A stretch of 64,000 nucleotides of DNA from Diphasiastrum complanatum (lineage: Eukaryota; Streptophyta; Lycopodiopsida; Lycopodiales; Lycopodiaceae). This document shows positions 34,160 to 46,135 of this stretch, piece after piece. The notes beneath the pieces were generated by a model. It saw only the letters and a program-made list of their open reading frames with translations, was not told where the DNA came from and searched no databases. Position 1 is the stretch's first letter, and each line of letters starts with the position of its first letter. The translations under genes were made by a program, and so were the position numbers. The DNA is taken from the NCBI GenBank assembly GCA_029204225.1, contig CM055103.1, forward strand, positions 8,296,748 through 8,360,747, written 5' to 3'.

Positions 34160-35215
34160 TTAATTTGGTGGCTCCATCTTGATACTCAAGGTTCTTCTTG
34201 GAGTCCTCGGGTCTTGAGCTTGCTCCTCCACTTGACTTGACTCCAAAACATCAATGAATTGAATAATGTGTTGATCCAAAGGTGCTTCTTCAAGTTTACA
34301 AATCTTCCACTCTTGAAAGATCACATTTCCACCATTGACAAATTCTTTGGTTGAAAACAAGTAGATTCTACAATCTCTACTTGAAGAGCAAAACACTACC
34401 ATTATTCCTATCATTGAAATAGGATAATCTTTGGTCCTTACATTGGAATGATCATGCTTAAAGCATGTGGACCCAAAGATTTTCAATACAAATGATGTTT
34501 CATCTTTTATGACACTATTCAAACTATTACAAAAATACTTATCCAATGAAATTGCTTTATCAACAACAAATGTAGATTTCAAAGCATCTCATTTCATTGT
34601 CTTGTCATACAAAGTAATAAACACCATAAATCTTAAAGGTAAGAAACAAGTCACCTCATGTCTACTAATACTTTCCAAAAAGTATCCAAAGATAGTAGAC
34701 TCTCCAATGCTCACCACCCTTGCAAGATGCACACTTGAATGGACAATTTGCATGCAATTTGATGACTCGGACATTGTCATTGAGTACTCCCTTGGAACTC
34801 TCATGCTTTGAGGCTGATCCTCAAGATCTTCCTCCTTTTGATGCTCCTCCTCAATGCAAGCAAGATCACACTTTGCCAAGATCTCCTCTTGAGTGATCTC
34901 CTCCTTTGCCAAGCTCATTCTTTCAAAAGCAACACTAGCTTCCAACTTAAACAATCTTCCATGTTTAAATCCCTTTGCAATGCAAACATCATTCTTCAAG
35001 ATGAAGCAAACACCATGCTTAAAGTGGACATCCAAACCACTTTCTAATAATAGACCAACACTAAGCATATTCTTGGTGATTGACGGTACATAAAGGACAT
35101 TTTCTAGATCCATGCATTTTGAGGATTCTAGATACCACACGTGTGTACTACAGGCTGTAGTACGGCCTTCAACCTGAGAAACAAGTAGAAATTGATTTGG
35201 TTTCATTTGGATCAC
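34160..35215 (-). pseudogene. Copia-D: protease-to-integrase relic of a Ty1/copia element
   Basis: From high to low coordinates, the frame 35215-34589 contains LENVLYVPSITKNMLSVGLL (the conserved stretch after the copia protease) and then a degenerate start of the integrase core (LQ/MQIVHSSVHLA). The frame 34582-34160 contains LKIFGSTCF and later GGNVIFQEW, the conserved region between integrase and RT (family: LKVFGCxCF ... SRDVxFxE). The integrase catalytic core is deleted between them. The protease DSG region is not intact, and RT and RNase H are missing. Confidence 0.75.
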
Positions 35216-35219
35216 AAAA

Positions 35220-35740
35220 ACTCAATGTACATAGTGAACTAGCTTGAGATTGCCAATGAGCTCCAAAAATTTTCTATCTTCTCACTATGGAGAGAGGGCA
35301 TACATAGCAAATTCGACTTCCTTCTTGAAGTTAGGTGGATTTCCAGCATGTAATAAGGAAGTTAACTCACTCTACTTGACCTAAAATGACACCCTAGTCT
35401 ATTTCCTAGAGTTATGCTTGGTAGGTAGCTAGTTGGTCAAATTTTCACCTTAAACTTAGGTGTAGGTCCTATAAAGTAGGGATGACCACCAAATAGACAT
35501 GACCAACTCTCTTGACTTGACCTAACCTACATTAGGATGGGTTTCCCACGTGGAATCATGGCCTCACATGTGTGGGACCCACTTGTGTACACAATTTACA
35601 CTATTCTACATGGTGTTTGATCAAGCTAGATTTGCCAATTTTTGGCAATTCTTCACAGATATCACCAATATAGTGCATCAACGGATAGTACAACCCAAAG
35701 AGAACCATGTACAAGCATGAATGAGATAAGAGAGAGAGAA
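35220..35740. other. Non-coding sequence before an LTR; ends in a purine tract
   Basis: No gene. It ends with a purine-rich GATAAGAGAGAGAGAA just before a TGTTGGGGG sequence, which resembles a polypurine tract. Confidence 0.4.
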
Positions 35741-36571
35741 TTGTTGGGGGTATTCCGAACATATTGTAAATAAATAAAATCAGAAAGTAGAAATAGTTGT
35801 GAGGGTCGTGGCATCCTACGTGTATAAGCCCATGGCCCAATGAGCATGCTAGTCAAGTTGTAGATAGAATGAAAAAACTTGGGCCTTATTGTTAATATAA
35901 TAAAACTTGAGGCCACAAGGTCAAGTTAATAAACTTAGTCTAAAACTTTCAAAGTTGGGTCCAGTTTGAAACTCACATGTATCATGTAATTTCTAATGTA
36001 CTTTTTTAAGACCCTTGGATTAGATTGGACCCAAGGTGAATGGTGTAGAATAAAGCTTATATTTTTAGAAGTAGCCAATAGGATTTTGGGGCAAGGGCCT
36101 TCCCATTGATAAAAAGGCACCTCTTGTACCATATTTCCATGCTTAATGAGAAGGACAAAACTCTACCATTTTGGAGAAAAGCATTCTCATTTGCTATTCA
36201 CTACTTGCTAATGCCATTTGTGTGTGTTTGCTATTTTGCTTTCTAGTTTACATGCTTTTTGGTTTCCATTGTGAATGTTTCTCCATTAGTGAGCATAATA
36301 AGCTAATGGGCAAACCTCTACTCTCAATCTCTTTCTCTACCTCTTTCTCTACTTCTTCTATCCATCTAACTCTCTCTCTCTCCCTCTCTTTTTCATCTTA
36401 GCATCATGATGTATGTAAGTGTAGGGGAGTATACTGTTAAAGTTGGTAGTGTTAGTGTAAAGGGTAGAAAACAACTAAAAGTGGCATCTTAGCATAGTTA
36501 GGCACCTGTCTAGTGAACTAACCCTCTTTGACAGGCGGAAGGGCTGATCATCGACTAAATCTACTCCCTAC
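35741..36571 (+). repeat. Candidate Ty3/gypsy LTR
   Basis: Begins TGTTGGGGGTATTCC and ends CTCCCTACA, immediately before a tRNA-Asp-like primer site. A TATA-like GATAAAAAGG is near 36108. There is no second copy in the window, so the left boundary is inferred from TG and the preceding purine tract. Confidence 0.5.
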
Positions 36572-36572
36572 A

Positions 36573-36590
36573 GTGGCACCGATGCTGGGG
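36573..36590 (+). promoter_or_regulatory. Degenerate tRNA-Asp primer binding site
   Basis: TGGCACCGATGCTGGGGA matches 15 of 18 positions of TGGCGCCGTTGCCGGGGA, the site complementary to the tRNA-Asp 3' end used by many plant Ty3/gypsy (Athila/Tat-like) elements. Confidence 0.65.
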
Positions 36591-36794
36591 ATAAGTTTTC
36601 ACTAACTAGTTTAGTTGTTTTTGCTTTTTTAGAGTGTTTTTAGGTGGATTTTGGGTAGAGTTAGCTTGTTTTCTACATTTTCTTGTGCTTGGACTGTTCA
36701 CAACTAGTGGAGGAGATTGTTTTGACATATACTTGTAGAGTTAACAAATCTTTGTATGGAAGATTTATGGATTAACTTATAAATGATTTGGGTA
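36591..36794. other. Leader-like sequence after the primer site, no gene
   Basis: Short AT-rich stretch between the primer site and the inverted Copia-B LTR. The gypsy element is cut off here. Confidence 0.4.
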
Positions 36795-38108
<1,314 letters not shown>

Positions 38109-38134
38109 ATTGGAGCAAAGATCATCATCTTCAA

Positions 38135-39480
38135 TCAGGTTCTCGTTGGACATGATGCCATCTGGGGCGGTGGGATCAGTCCGATCTGACGATGGTATGA
38201 AAACTGTTTGAATAAATGCTCATCAGGCAACGGTTGGTTACCCTTGGCAACCTTTGATGGCGAAGCAGGTGGGGTTTGAGAAGCAACAGTGGAAACGAGG
38301 TTGAGGACGGTTTGTCCAAACGAGAGGATGGGAGGAACAAAGGGAAACTGAAGGGTGGTGTGGAGTATGGAGGAAGGCGAGGATGGAGCAGAAAGGGTCC
38401 GACGTGGGGGTGAAAATTTGATGACTTGCATCCACGCTAGAGTGTCGGGAGACAACTGAGAACCAGAGGGATTAAACGTGAGGGGAGCAACGGTGGTGTA
38501 AGGAGTAATGGAGGATGCAATGGTAATGGACAGAGTAGTGGATTATGAAACAGAAATGGAAGTGGTATCAATAGAGAAAACAAGAATGAAAACAGAAACA
38601 GTTGTGGATGGAACAGAAAGAGGGGTAGTAACAACAAAGACTGAAGTAGACGGTTGCACGGAAGAAGAAGTGGCGGTGGTTGATGGAGTTGTTAGTGCGG
38701 TGGTGGCAGTGCGTCTTCGGGTAGTAGGTAGAGATGAAGATGTAGAGGCAGCGCCACGCATTCATTTGTTGGCTGTTGTGTCAATAATTGCAGGTTGGGA
38801 GGAGGTGGATGCTTGAGATGGCAGATAGAGGTTAGTGTGCGACATGATGGAAGACAAAAGGGATGACCGGTGGAAGCCGCGCACTTTTGCCTCAAGAAGA
38901 GTGCAGGCAAAGTTACACAATAGGGGGCCTGCTGCGACACGGTCACGGTTCTTGGGTTTGATAGAGGTGGTTAGTTCACAAAAAAGCTATGCCAGTCATA
39001 TGGCACAATCGAGGGGCCAGAAAATTCCAGAAAGGATTCCACTATCTGACTCAGCAGCTTGGACTGGATTCTGTCCTTGCAAAATGTTGAAATAACTAGA
39101 AAGTAATTCAACAGATGAGCGGCCATCTGAATGACGAGTTCCGTGATAGCATCTATCAGGTAACTATTGTTAGTCTAGATTGGGATTTTTGGGACAGTTT
39201 GGGTGATGAAAGGTTTGATCAGAGTTTTGATGTGGCGATGGGAGATGGGCTGACGATCACCGGACATAATGCCAATGATGACCATCGAGTTTGCGTTAAT
39301 TCTGACCTTGTACGTGGTACCTTGGTACAGGAAGTGGAAGTGTGTCTTTGGTGCGTCCCAGGTTGCATAAGTGTTTGAAATTCAGCTTCTGGGAACCCTC
39401 GCACACACTAAAAAATGATGATTCCTCCATCAAGAACTCTTGCAGAGATTTTTATCGATGCATTTGGGTCAGATCTAGTG
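38135..39480 (-). pseudogene. Unknown decayed Ser/Thr/Pro-rich coding region
   Basis: Minus-strand frames between 39404 and 38135 are protein-like and rich in Ser, Thr and Pro (for example TTALTTPSTTATSSSVQPST), with several stops and frame changes. An upstream piece has MSGDRQPISHRHIK and a hydrophobic stretch. It lies just upstream of Copia-B LTR copy 2 in the same orientation, so it could be internal sequence of that element, but I see no zinc knuckle, protease or RT motif. Family unknown. Confidence 0.3.
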
Positions 39481-39950
39481 ATTATCCAAGTTTCAAGAGC
39501 TATCTCCCAGGGGATCTCCAAAAATCATGATAAAAGTACTCTTTTAGAGTGTTTTTTGACGAGATTTTGAGATTTTCTGATTTTTAACTTTTACAATTTG
39601 GCAATCAGCTTCATCCATGCTTCATTTGACAGTTGGTAGTTCTCTGAAAGTTCTGATGGATAATTGGTAGCAGATCTTCCAGTTCTGGTTGAATTTTGTC
39701 CTTAATTTGACATAGTTACTGAGATCGAAGTCTCTGATCTACAAATTTAGGGGACTTATTGGCATATTCTGATGATTTGCTTTCTCCTTGATCCCATCTG
39801 GATCTGGATCCCTCTTGGATTCTAATAGATTTCCCCGATCTTGCCAAGATTTGGCCGAATCTTGATTAATCTAGCTTGATTTGGCTCGATCTTCCTAGAT
39901 CTAGTGGTGATGGTTTAGCAGAATAGCTTTTCTTAATGTGCCACCACCAA
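39481..39950. other. Non-coding; GATCTNG-rich short repeats
   Basis: Contains several short related units (GATCTTGCCAAGAT, GATCTGGATC, GATCTTCCTAGATC), probably the 3' UTR or LTR side of Gypsy-C. No gene. Confidence 0.35.
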
Positions 39951-42900
39951 TTTGGATCTATCTTACTATGGTGGCCAGTACCCCATGATTAAGCATTTCC
40001 TTGATCCGATAAGGACCTTCACATGTGAATTTTAATTTTCTCTTGATCGCCTTGATTTTATACATCAGGACCAGATCTCCAGAGCGAAGATCCTTCTTTT
40101 GTAACCTGCGATCATGCCATGCTTTGCATCATTCTTTTTCAGCCGCCAGTGCATGCACAGCTAGTAGGCATGTTTCATAGAGTTTATGCAGAGCTTCGTG
40201 GCGTAGTTGTAGAGATTTGGACTCATTAAGACGTTGCATGGTAGCAATCCTTAATGAAGAAACTAGAAACTCTTCTGGCATTACAACATCCTGACCATAT
40301 ATCAATTGGAAGGGTGTTTGATCGGTGTTTCCTTTATATGCTATCCTGAATTCCCATAGAACAACATGCAACTTATGTTCCCAATCTGATCTGCTTGCTT
40401 CAACTATTTTCGTGAGCATGCTACACAAAATCTTATTAGATGATTCTGCTTGCCCATTACCACGAGGATAATAAGGCGTACTAGTTCTGTGGATGACGAA
40501 GAATTCCTCCAACAGCACCTTGATGGTCTCATTGATGAAATGACTTCCGCGATCGCTGACTAGCTCCACCGGACATCCAAAGTGCACAATGATATTTTCA
40601 TAATGGAACTTGGCAGTGGTCCTAGCATCAGCTACTCTTACTGCCTTGGCTTTGACCCACTTGGTGAGATAGTCTGTGGCTACGATTATGTATCGAGCCT
40701 GCGAACTCCTTGCTACAGGGTAAATTGGACCGATGTAATCCAATCTTCACTTTTTGAATGGTGCTTGGACTAAGACCGGGTGCAGTAAGTCATAAATCAA
40801 TCTTGTTGGTCTTCTTGTCCTTTGGCACACATCGCACTTTCTCAGGTATTCCTCAGTATCCTTATGAATTGTTGGCCACCAACATCCTGATTGTAGGATC
40901 TTGCGAACTGTAATGTCGGATGCAAAATGGCCTCCACCCATGCCTTTATGTGAAAGCAAAATGATTTGGGTGGCCTCATGAGGGAGAATACACCGCCGAA
41001 GGATTTCGTCTGGTCCTCTTTGATACAACTGGTCGGCAATCAACTGATATGGTCTAGCTCTCAAGATCAATTTTCACTTATCTGCCTTTGGTAGTGACTT
41101 GTCTGGTTGGTCCCGCATTAGATATTCAACAATGTCGACAACCCATTCTGGTACTATGTCTACGTAAAACAAGGCAACATCGGCCAGCTCATCGTCGGGT
41201 GGGTTGCGATCTCCTTTCCCTTGATTTGTGACACATGATCTGCCATGTAGTGTTGTTTTCCCTTGCAAACTACTATCCGAAAATCCAATTCCAACAACAG
41301 AAGTAGACATCCGGTGCAAGTTTTGTTAACGAGATAGAGCAAGGGCTGATGGTCCGTATAAAAAGCGAAATGTGTGGCCATCAGGTAGTGTCAAAATTTC
41401 TTAACCACATAGATCATTGCTAGTGCTTCCCGCTCCGTGGTTGAATAATTCATTTCTGTATCACTGAGCGGTCGGCTTGCAAATTGGATTGGAAAATCCT
41501 TTTTGTGTTCACCTGGATGGGTTAAGACTGCTCCAACTGCATACTTCGATGCATCCGTATGCACATGAAACTCAATGGACTAATTGAGTGGGCATAAGAT
41601 TGGTGTTGAATCCAATGCATCCTTAAGCTTTCGGAAAGCCTTTAGGGCTTCCTCGTTCCAATGTGGATCCGTTGTGACCTTGTAAATTGGTCGAGCTAAC
41701 TCCGCAAAATCAAGAATGAAGATTCTATAATAGTTAGCATGACCCATGAAGATGTATACTTCGCGGATCGTCCCCAGTGGTGGTAGATCAACAACAATCC
41801 TGATCTTTTATAGCTCTATGACAATCTCGTGTCTTGACACTATATGGCCGAGAATCAAGCCATGTGTCATCCAAAATTGACATTTTTTTGGATTCAAGTA
41901 GATTTGGAAGTCGCGGCATTTTTGTAGCACTTTCTCCAAATTGGATAAGTGTTCTAAGTCTGGTCCATGCACGCACAGATCGTCCAAGAATATTTTCAAA
42001 TTTTTTTACAAATAATCTTTGAATGCCGTCTGCATGACTCACTGGAAAGTGCTTGGGAAATTGCAAAGTCCGAATGGCATCACCTTATAGACATAGGTTC
42101 CCCATTCTATGGCAAATGCTGTTTTTTGTTGGTCTTGGGGGGTTATCTTCACCTGGTTGTAGCCGCTGAAGCCATCTAGAAAACTGTAGGCTTCGACGCC
42201 AGCTACTCTGTCGAGGACACTTTCCGTAATTGGTAAAGGAAAATGATCATTTTTGGTGACTGCATTGAGTGGCTTTAGATTCAGACAAATCCGCATTTTG
42301 TCGTTCTTCTTGGATACTATAACTATTGGCAATACCCATTCCGTGTGCTCGATTTCATAGATGAAAGCTGCATCCATCAGCTTCTGCAACTCTTGCTTGA
42401 TCAGCTCTGTATAATTTGGGTTGCAGCGGTAGTAACGGCTTACCTTGGGGACTGCTCCGTCCACCAAGGGTATGGTGTGTTGGACTACTGTTGGTGGAAT
42501 GCCCTTAAGATCACTATAACTCCAGGAAAAACAGTCTTTATACTCCACCAACAATGATCATAGTCTCTTGAACTGTGTGGGCATTAATTGCTCTCCCACA
42601 TGCACTTTTTTTTCTTCTTCATCTGGCTCGGCAAGATTCATCGGCTGTGTTCGTGCAAGTCCCTCGAAGACTTGTTCCGCTGGTGTCTGACTTTGATCTG
42701 GTTCTCGTTGGGCTTGCGACATCATTATTACCACGTCGTCCAAGGTATAATTTTTGAAAATTTCAGGCATCTCGTGAACTGGAGCTCATCGAGATTCCTC
42801 CTTCAGCATATTGATCTTAGCTCGACTAGTCATTTCTTGATTTTTTGTCATTTGTGTAGAAGATGATGCTGTATCTGAGTCCATTTTGATTGACTTCAAG

Positions 42901-43049
42901 GAATCTAACACCTTATTTTTTTTCTTTTTCATCATTTTGGTGGATTCTTCCTTGTTGTCTTTCATCGGAACTGTCGTGACATTCGCCTTGTGGTTGCGAA
43001 TATCAACATCTATCGTAGCTATTGTCTCTTCGGGTAGATTTGGGTCCAT
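39950..43049 (-). mobile_element. Gypsy-C: decayed Ty3/gypsy element (minus strand)
   Basis: Continuous remains of pol from a gag/protease-like N-terminal piece (43049) to the integrase C-terminus (about 39950). LTRs were not identified on either side. It differs in sequence from Gypsy-A and shows no chromodomain, so it belongs to another Ty3/gypsy lineage, possibly Tat/Athila-like (inferred from its integrase sequence only). Confidence 0.85.
39950..43049 (-). pseudogene. Gypsy-C pol (RT, RNase H, integrase; several breaks)
   Basis: A lysine-rich piece of unknown role is at 43049-42558. RT starts at 42554 (SYSDLKGIPPTVVQHTIPLV), with NDKMRICLNLKPLNAVTKND and FLDGFSGYNQVKI. The catalytic site reads MKIFLDDLCVHG near 41990. 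RNase H is spread over 41790-41160 in more than one frame (DASKYAVGAV, then TDHQPLLYL). Integrase has its zinc region at 41070-40747 (GGGHFASDITVRKILQ ... CDVCQRTRRP) and core at 40743-40129 (MDYIGPIYPVARSS, VSDRGSHF, NGQAESSNK). Beyond a TGA at 40131-40129 the frame continues as the integrase C-terminus (LRSGDLVLMYKIK) to about 39950. Frameshifts lie near 42050, 41790-41400 and 40745. Confidence 0.87.
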
Positions 43050-43079
43050 GTGGTGATCTAATTATTGATATGGTTTACA

Positions 43080-43870
43080 AAGATTACTTGTGTGAGGGTT
43101 GGCTTGTGCAGAGTTTCTTTCATCGTTTTTCAGTCAAAAAACTTGATTTTTTCAAAAATACTAGGAAGTAACTCTCGCAGGGCTTAGAAGAGCTATATTT
43201 GGTATGGATCCAGCTTTGAAAATCTTTGCCAAGGTTAACTCTCGCAGGAAGTAGAAATTTCACTGTCTGTGAGGGTTCAAGAACACTTTTTTGCTCTGAT
43301 CTTCACCAATACTTTGTACTAACTCTCACAAACTTCATCACTTATGTAAAATGACAATTGAAACTAACGGAATGGTCTACAAGAGTTACTTCTACGAGGA
43401 TTTGATGGATCTTCTGATTTTAGTGATTTTTAGACAATCAAATTTAATTTTCTACTCACTAGAATCAAACTAACCCTCGTAGGCTCTTCTGTGTCCTTCT
43501 CTCACTGAGATGGAACTTCAAAATTCTCTACGTAGTTTCTTGGCCACTGGAACTGAAATTTTTTGTGTCTGTTGGATTTTTCCGTCTTTTTCTCACTAAA
43601 AACCTTCGCAAGAGCACTTAGACTGGGAACTAACTCTCACAAGCTTCTTTGAGCCCTGGTTTGATAGAGATGGAACTCCAAAGAGCTCTGCGAGAGTTCT
43701 TATGATGATCTAAATTTTTTTGATTTTTTGCAAGGGTTTTTTGAATTTTTTATGGCTTTTCTTTGATTTTTGAAGATCTGGTTGGAACTAACTCTCGTAG
43801 TCTTTATGCAGATTTGGGATAGTACCTTGGAGTTGATGTCAGTCATGTGAGGGTTGATTCCCACTGGTTT
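43080..43870. repeat. Dispersed array of TAACTCTCGCAGG-like motifs
   Basis: About 13 variants occur in 0.8 kb: TAACTCTCGCAGGGCTT (43169), TAACTCTCGCAGGAAG (43236), CTAACTCTCACAAACTTC (about 43319), CTAACCCTCGTAGGCTCTT (43471), CTAACTCTCACAAGCTTCTT (43631), CTAACTCTCGTAGTCTTT (43789) and others. Inverse forms (GTGAGGGTT) are near 43092, 43269 and 43858. Spacing is 30-100 bp. The region lies upstream of the Gypsy-C coding sequence in its own orientation. Confidence 0.7.
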
Positions 43871-43932
43871 TGAAGAAAACAAAATCTGATGAGAATTTTG
43901 TCTCTTTTCCCTCCAAAATGCAGATTTGAGTG

Positions 43933-43966
43933 TTTTTTTTTTTTTTTTTTTGGGGGGGGGGGGGGG
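43933..43966. repeat. T19-G15 homopolymer junction
   Basis: A run of 19 T followed directly by 15 G. It may be a real low-complexity tract or an assembly/sequencing artefact. Confidence 0.9.
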
Positions 43967-44520
43967 TTTCAAGGTTTTGGCTGGATGTCAAGCCCTTAGA
44001 GGCTGTTTAGGGCCTCCTCTACCCTCTCACAGTCTCGGGTAGCGTGTCCAAAATAGGGACTGATAGATCACAACCCATAAGTTAATTGTGACTATAAGGG
44101 ATTTGGGGTCCTTATGTGTACATGGTCATAATTAATGGTTGTATGCCTAAACACTTGATGGTGGATTGGTATGGGTCTATCAGTGAATCATTGGGGAACT
44201 GGATGACATGGCCCAAATAGGTTGCAAAGGTGTCCAGTGAGGTGTCACAGTGCACTACTAGTGGTGCATGGGCCTTGGAGGGTATAAGCATACCTATTGG
44301 GCTCTCACTAGTGTATGCTTGATAACATGACCAGTGGCAGGATGTTGCTGGTGTAATGTCTCATTTCTCTCTAAGTGATTGATCCATAGCTTGGGGGCTA
44401 GATCCGTTCGATCTAGGTTTGGTTGGGTTGGTTTGTCCACCATCAGGTTCTCTTCTGTTGCTTGTGATTGGCATGCTTAGAATAGGATCTTTGGAGTGAG
44501 GACTTTATAAATGGAATACA
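43967..44520. other. Non-coding, possibly LTR of Gypsy-C
   Basis: No coding frame. Its position 5' of Gypsy-C on the minus strand would suit its 5' LTR, but no matching copy is visible. Confidence 0.3.
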
Positions 44521-45633
44521 TCAACAATACACAACCAGCTACTCACCTCAGTCCAATGGTGTATTTAAGAGGAAGAATCAGACACTCATCGAAAGTGCCA
44601 AGAGCAAGCTGGCCCATGCCTCTCTTCCAAAGAAATTTAACAATCTGAATCTATTGAAGGATACAAAATGCATGCTGGCACAAGAGTATAGAATGCCTAA
44701 TATGGTGCCAGCCCATTACTGTCTCAGAATCCAGATCTATCAAGATAGACCAAGTAGACAAATCTTCATCAGTCAATAACGATATCTCATCAACGTGTTG
44801 GAAAAATACGGAATGAGCAACTACAGATCAAGCCACTTCCCACTCAACCTTGGTTTGAAGCTGTCAAAGGAGTAGTGTCCACAATCCGAGACAGAGAAGG
44901 AGAAAATGAAGCAGTGTCCATTTCACTCCATTATTGGGTCAGTCATGTATGCTATGCTTTTCACTCGAACCGACTTGGCATACTCCATCAGCTCTCTCAG
45001 CCAATTTCTATTGAACCCAGGTCCATTGCATTGGAAAGCTCTTATGAAGGTCATGAATTATGTCCAAGTGGCAAAGCAGCTAAGCATCTGCTATGGAGAC
45101 AACCAATTTGCCAATATTCTTGAAGGATACACATATGCAGATTGGGCAAGAGATATAGACACTAGAAGATCGACTTCTCGATTTGTATTTTAACCAATCA
45201 AGGCCCTATGAAGTAGAACTCAGTAGCATTATCGTCAACAGAATCAGAATACATAGCTACCACAAATGCTACCAAGGAGGCAATTTGGCTAAGACACCTG
45301 CATGCAGATATTGACCTTTCTCAGTCACATCCAACGACTATTTACTGCGACAATCAAAGCACAATTGCACTATCTCTAAATCCAAGTTTTCATTCTTTGA
45401 GCAAACAAATCGAAATCAGATATCACTACCTTCGAGAAAAAGTGCAAAGTAAGGAAGTATCATTGTTTTACTATAGGACATAGTTAATGGCAGCAGATTA
45501 CTTCAGCAAGGCACTATCCAAGGATCACCATATCAGATTATATGACATGCTAAATCTGAAGATCCAAGTTTTTCAGGATCCACAGTAAGGGGGAGTGTTG
45601 GATTTCAATGCTCAAGACAACTTTGACTTCACC

Positions 45634-45640
<7 letters not shown>
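44520..45640 (+). pseudogene. Copia-E: integrase end, RT end and RNase H relic
   Basis: The plus strand reads SPQSNGVFKRKNQTLIESAK near 44540, the integrase motif around the catalytic Glu (here F-K replaces A-E, so the catalytic Glu is lost). After a large deletion it resumes in late RT (IIGSVMYAMLFTRTDLAYSI, 44920-44990) and RNase H (ADWARDIDTRRSTSRF near 45140; later SEYIATTNATKEAIWL and IEIRYHYLREKV-like sequence). It ends at the purine tract AAGGGGGAG (about 45588-45596), immediately before TGTTGGATTTC. Stops at 45191 and elsewhere break the frame. Confidence 0.85.
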
Positions 45641-45698
<58 letters not shown>

Positions 45699-45780
45699 CA
45701 ATGATAATCTCCATAGAAGATCCTGACACATCGAGGTAACAACAACTACAAATACATAGTACCGTCCATTTATGTCGAGG
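45597..45780 (+). repeat. Copia-E 3' LTR start, with (TA)n microsatellite
   Basis: TGTTGGATTTCAATGC directly follows the purine tract and so begins the 3' LTR. A TA run of about 28 units covers 45640-45696. The LTR end was not found, and unrelated coding-like sequence begins by 45785. Confidence 0.65.
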
Positions 45781-45784
45781 CCAA

Positions 45785-46135
45785 GTGCTGAAACCTGCTG
45801 ATGCTTGTCCTTCCTATCGGCCTATCCAAGCACATACAATTCAACAATATGAAGAACAATCATCACAATCTGTAAATGCCTTGTCTTATCATGAATATCT
45901 GTCTGAAAGTCCAGAACCTTTAGCCATACAAGATGGCTATGCCATTATACAAGGGCCATTGCACACCAGATGTTTCATCTGTGGTGAAACTGGCCACTTC
46001 ATGGGTGATTGTCTACTCAAGACCAAGTACCATGCTGAGTGTCCTGACTGTATCAGAAAACACAATTTCAAAGACTGTCCAAAACAACCAACTAAGATCC
46101 TACCTGCCCATCACGTCATTTATGAATCCCGATAG
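45785..46135 (+). pseudogene. Unknown CCHC zinc-knuckle protein fragment
   Basis: The 116-codon frame contains CFICGETGHFMGDC, a perfect C-x2-C-x4-H-x4-C zinc knuckle. It is followed after 10 residues by CPDCIRKHNFKDC, a second Cys/His cluster with C-x2-C-x4-H-x4-C spacing. This pairing suggests a nucleic-acid-binding gag-like protein. Further downstream frames (46278-46508, 46648-47024) keep a protein-like, Lys-rich character but are broken. I do not recognise the family; it is not gag of any copia element seen here. Confidence 0.5.
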
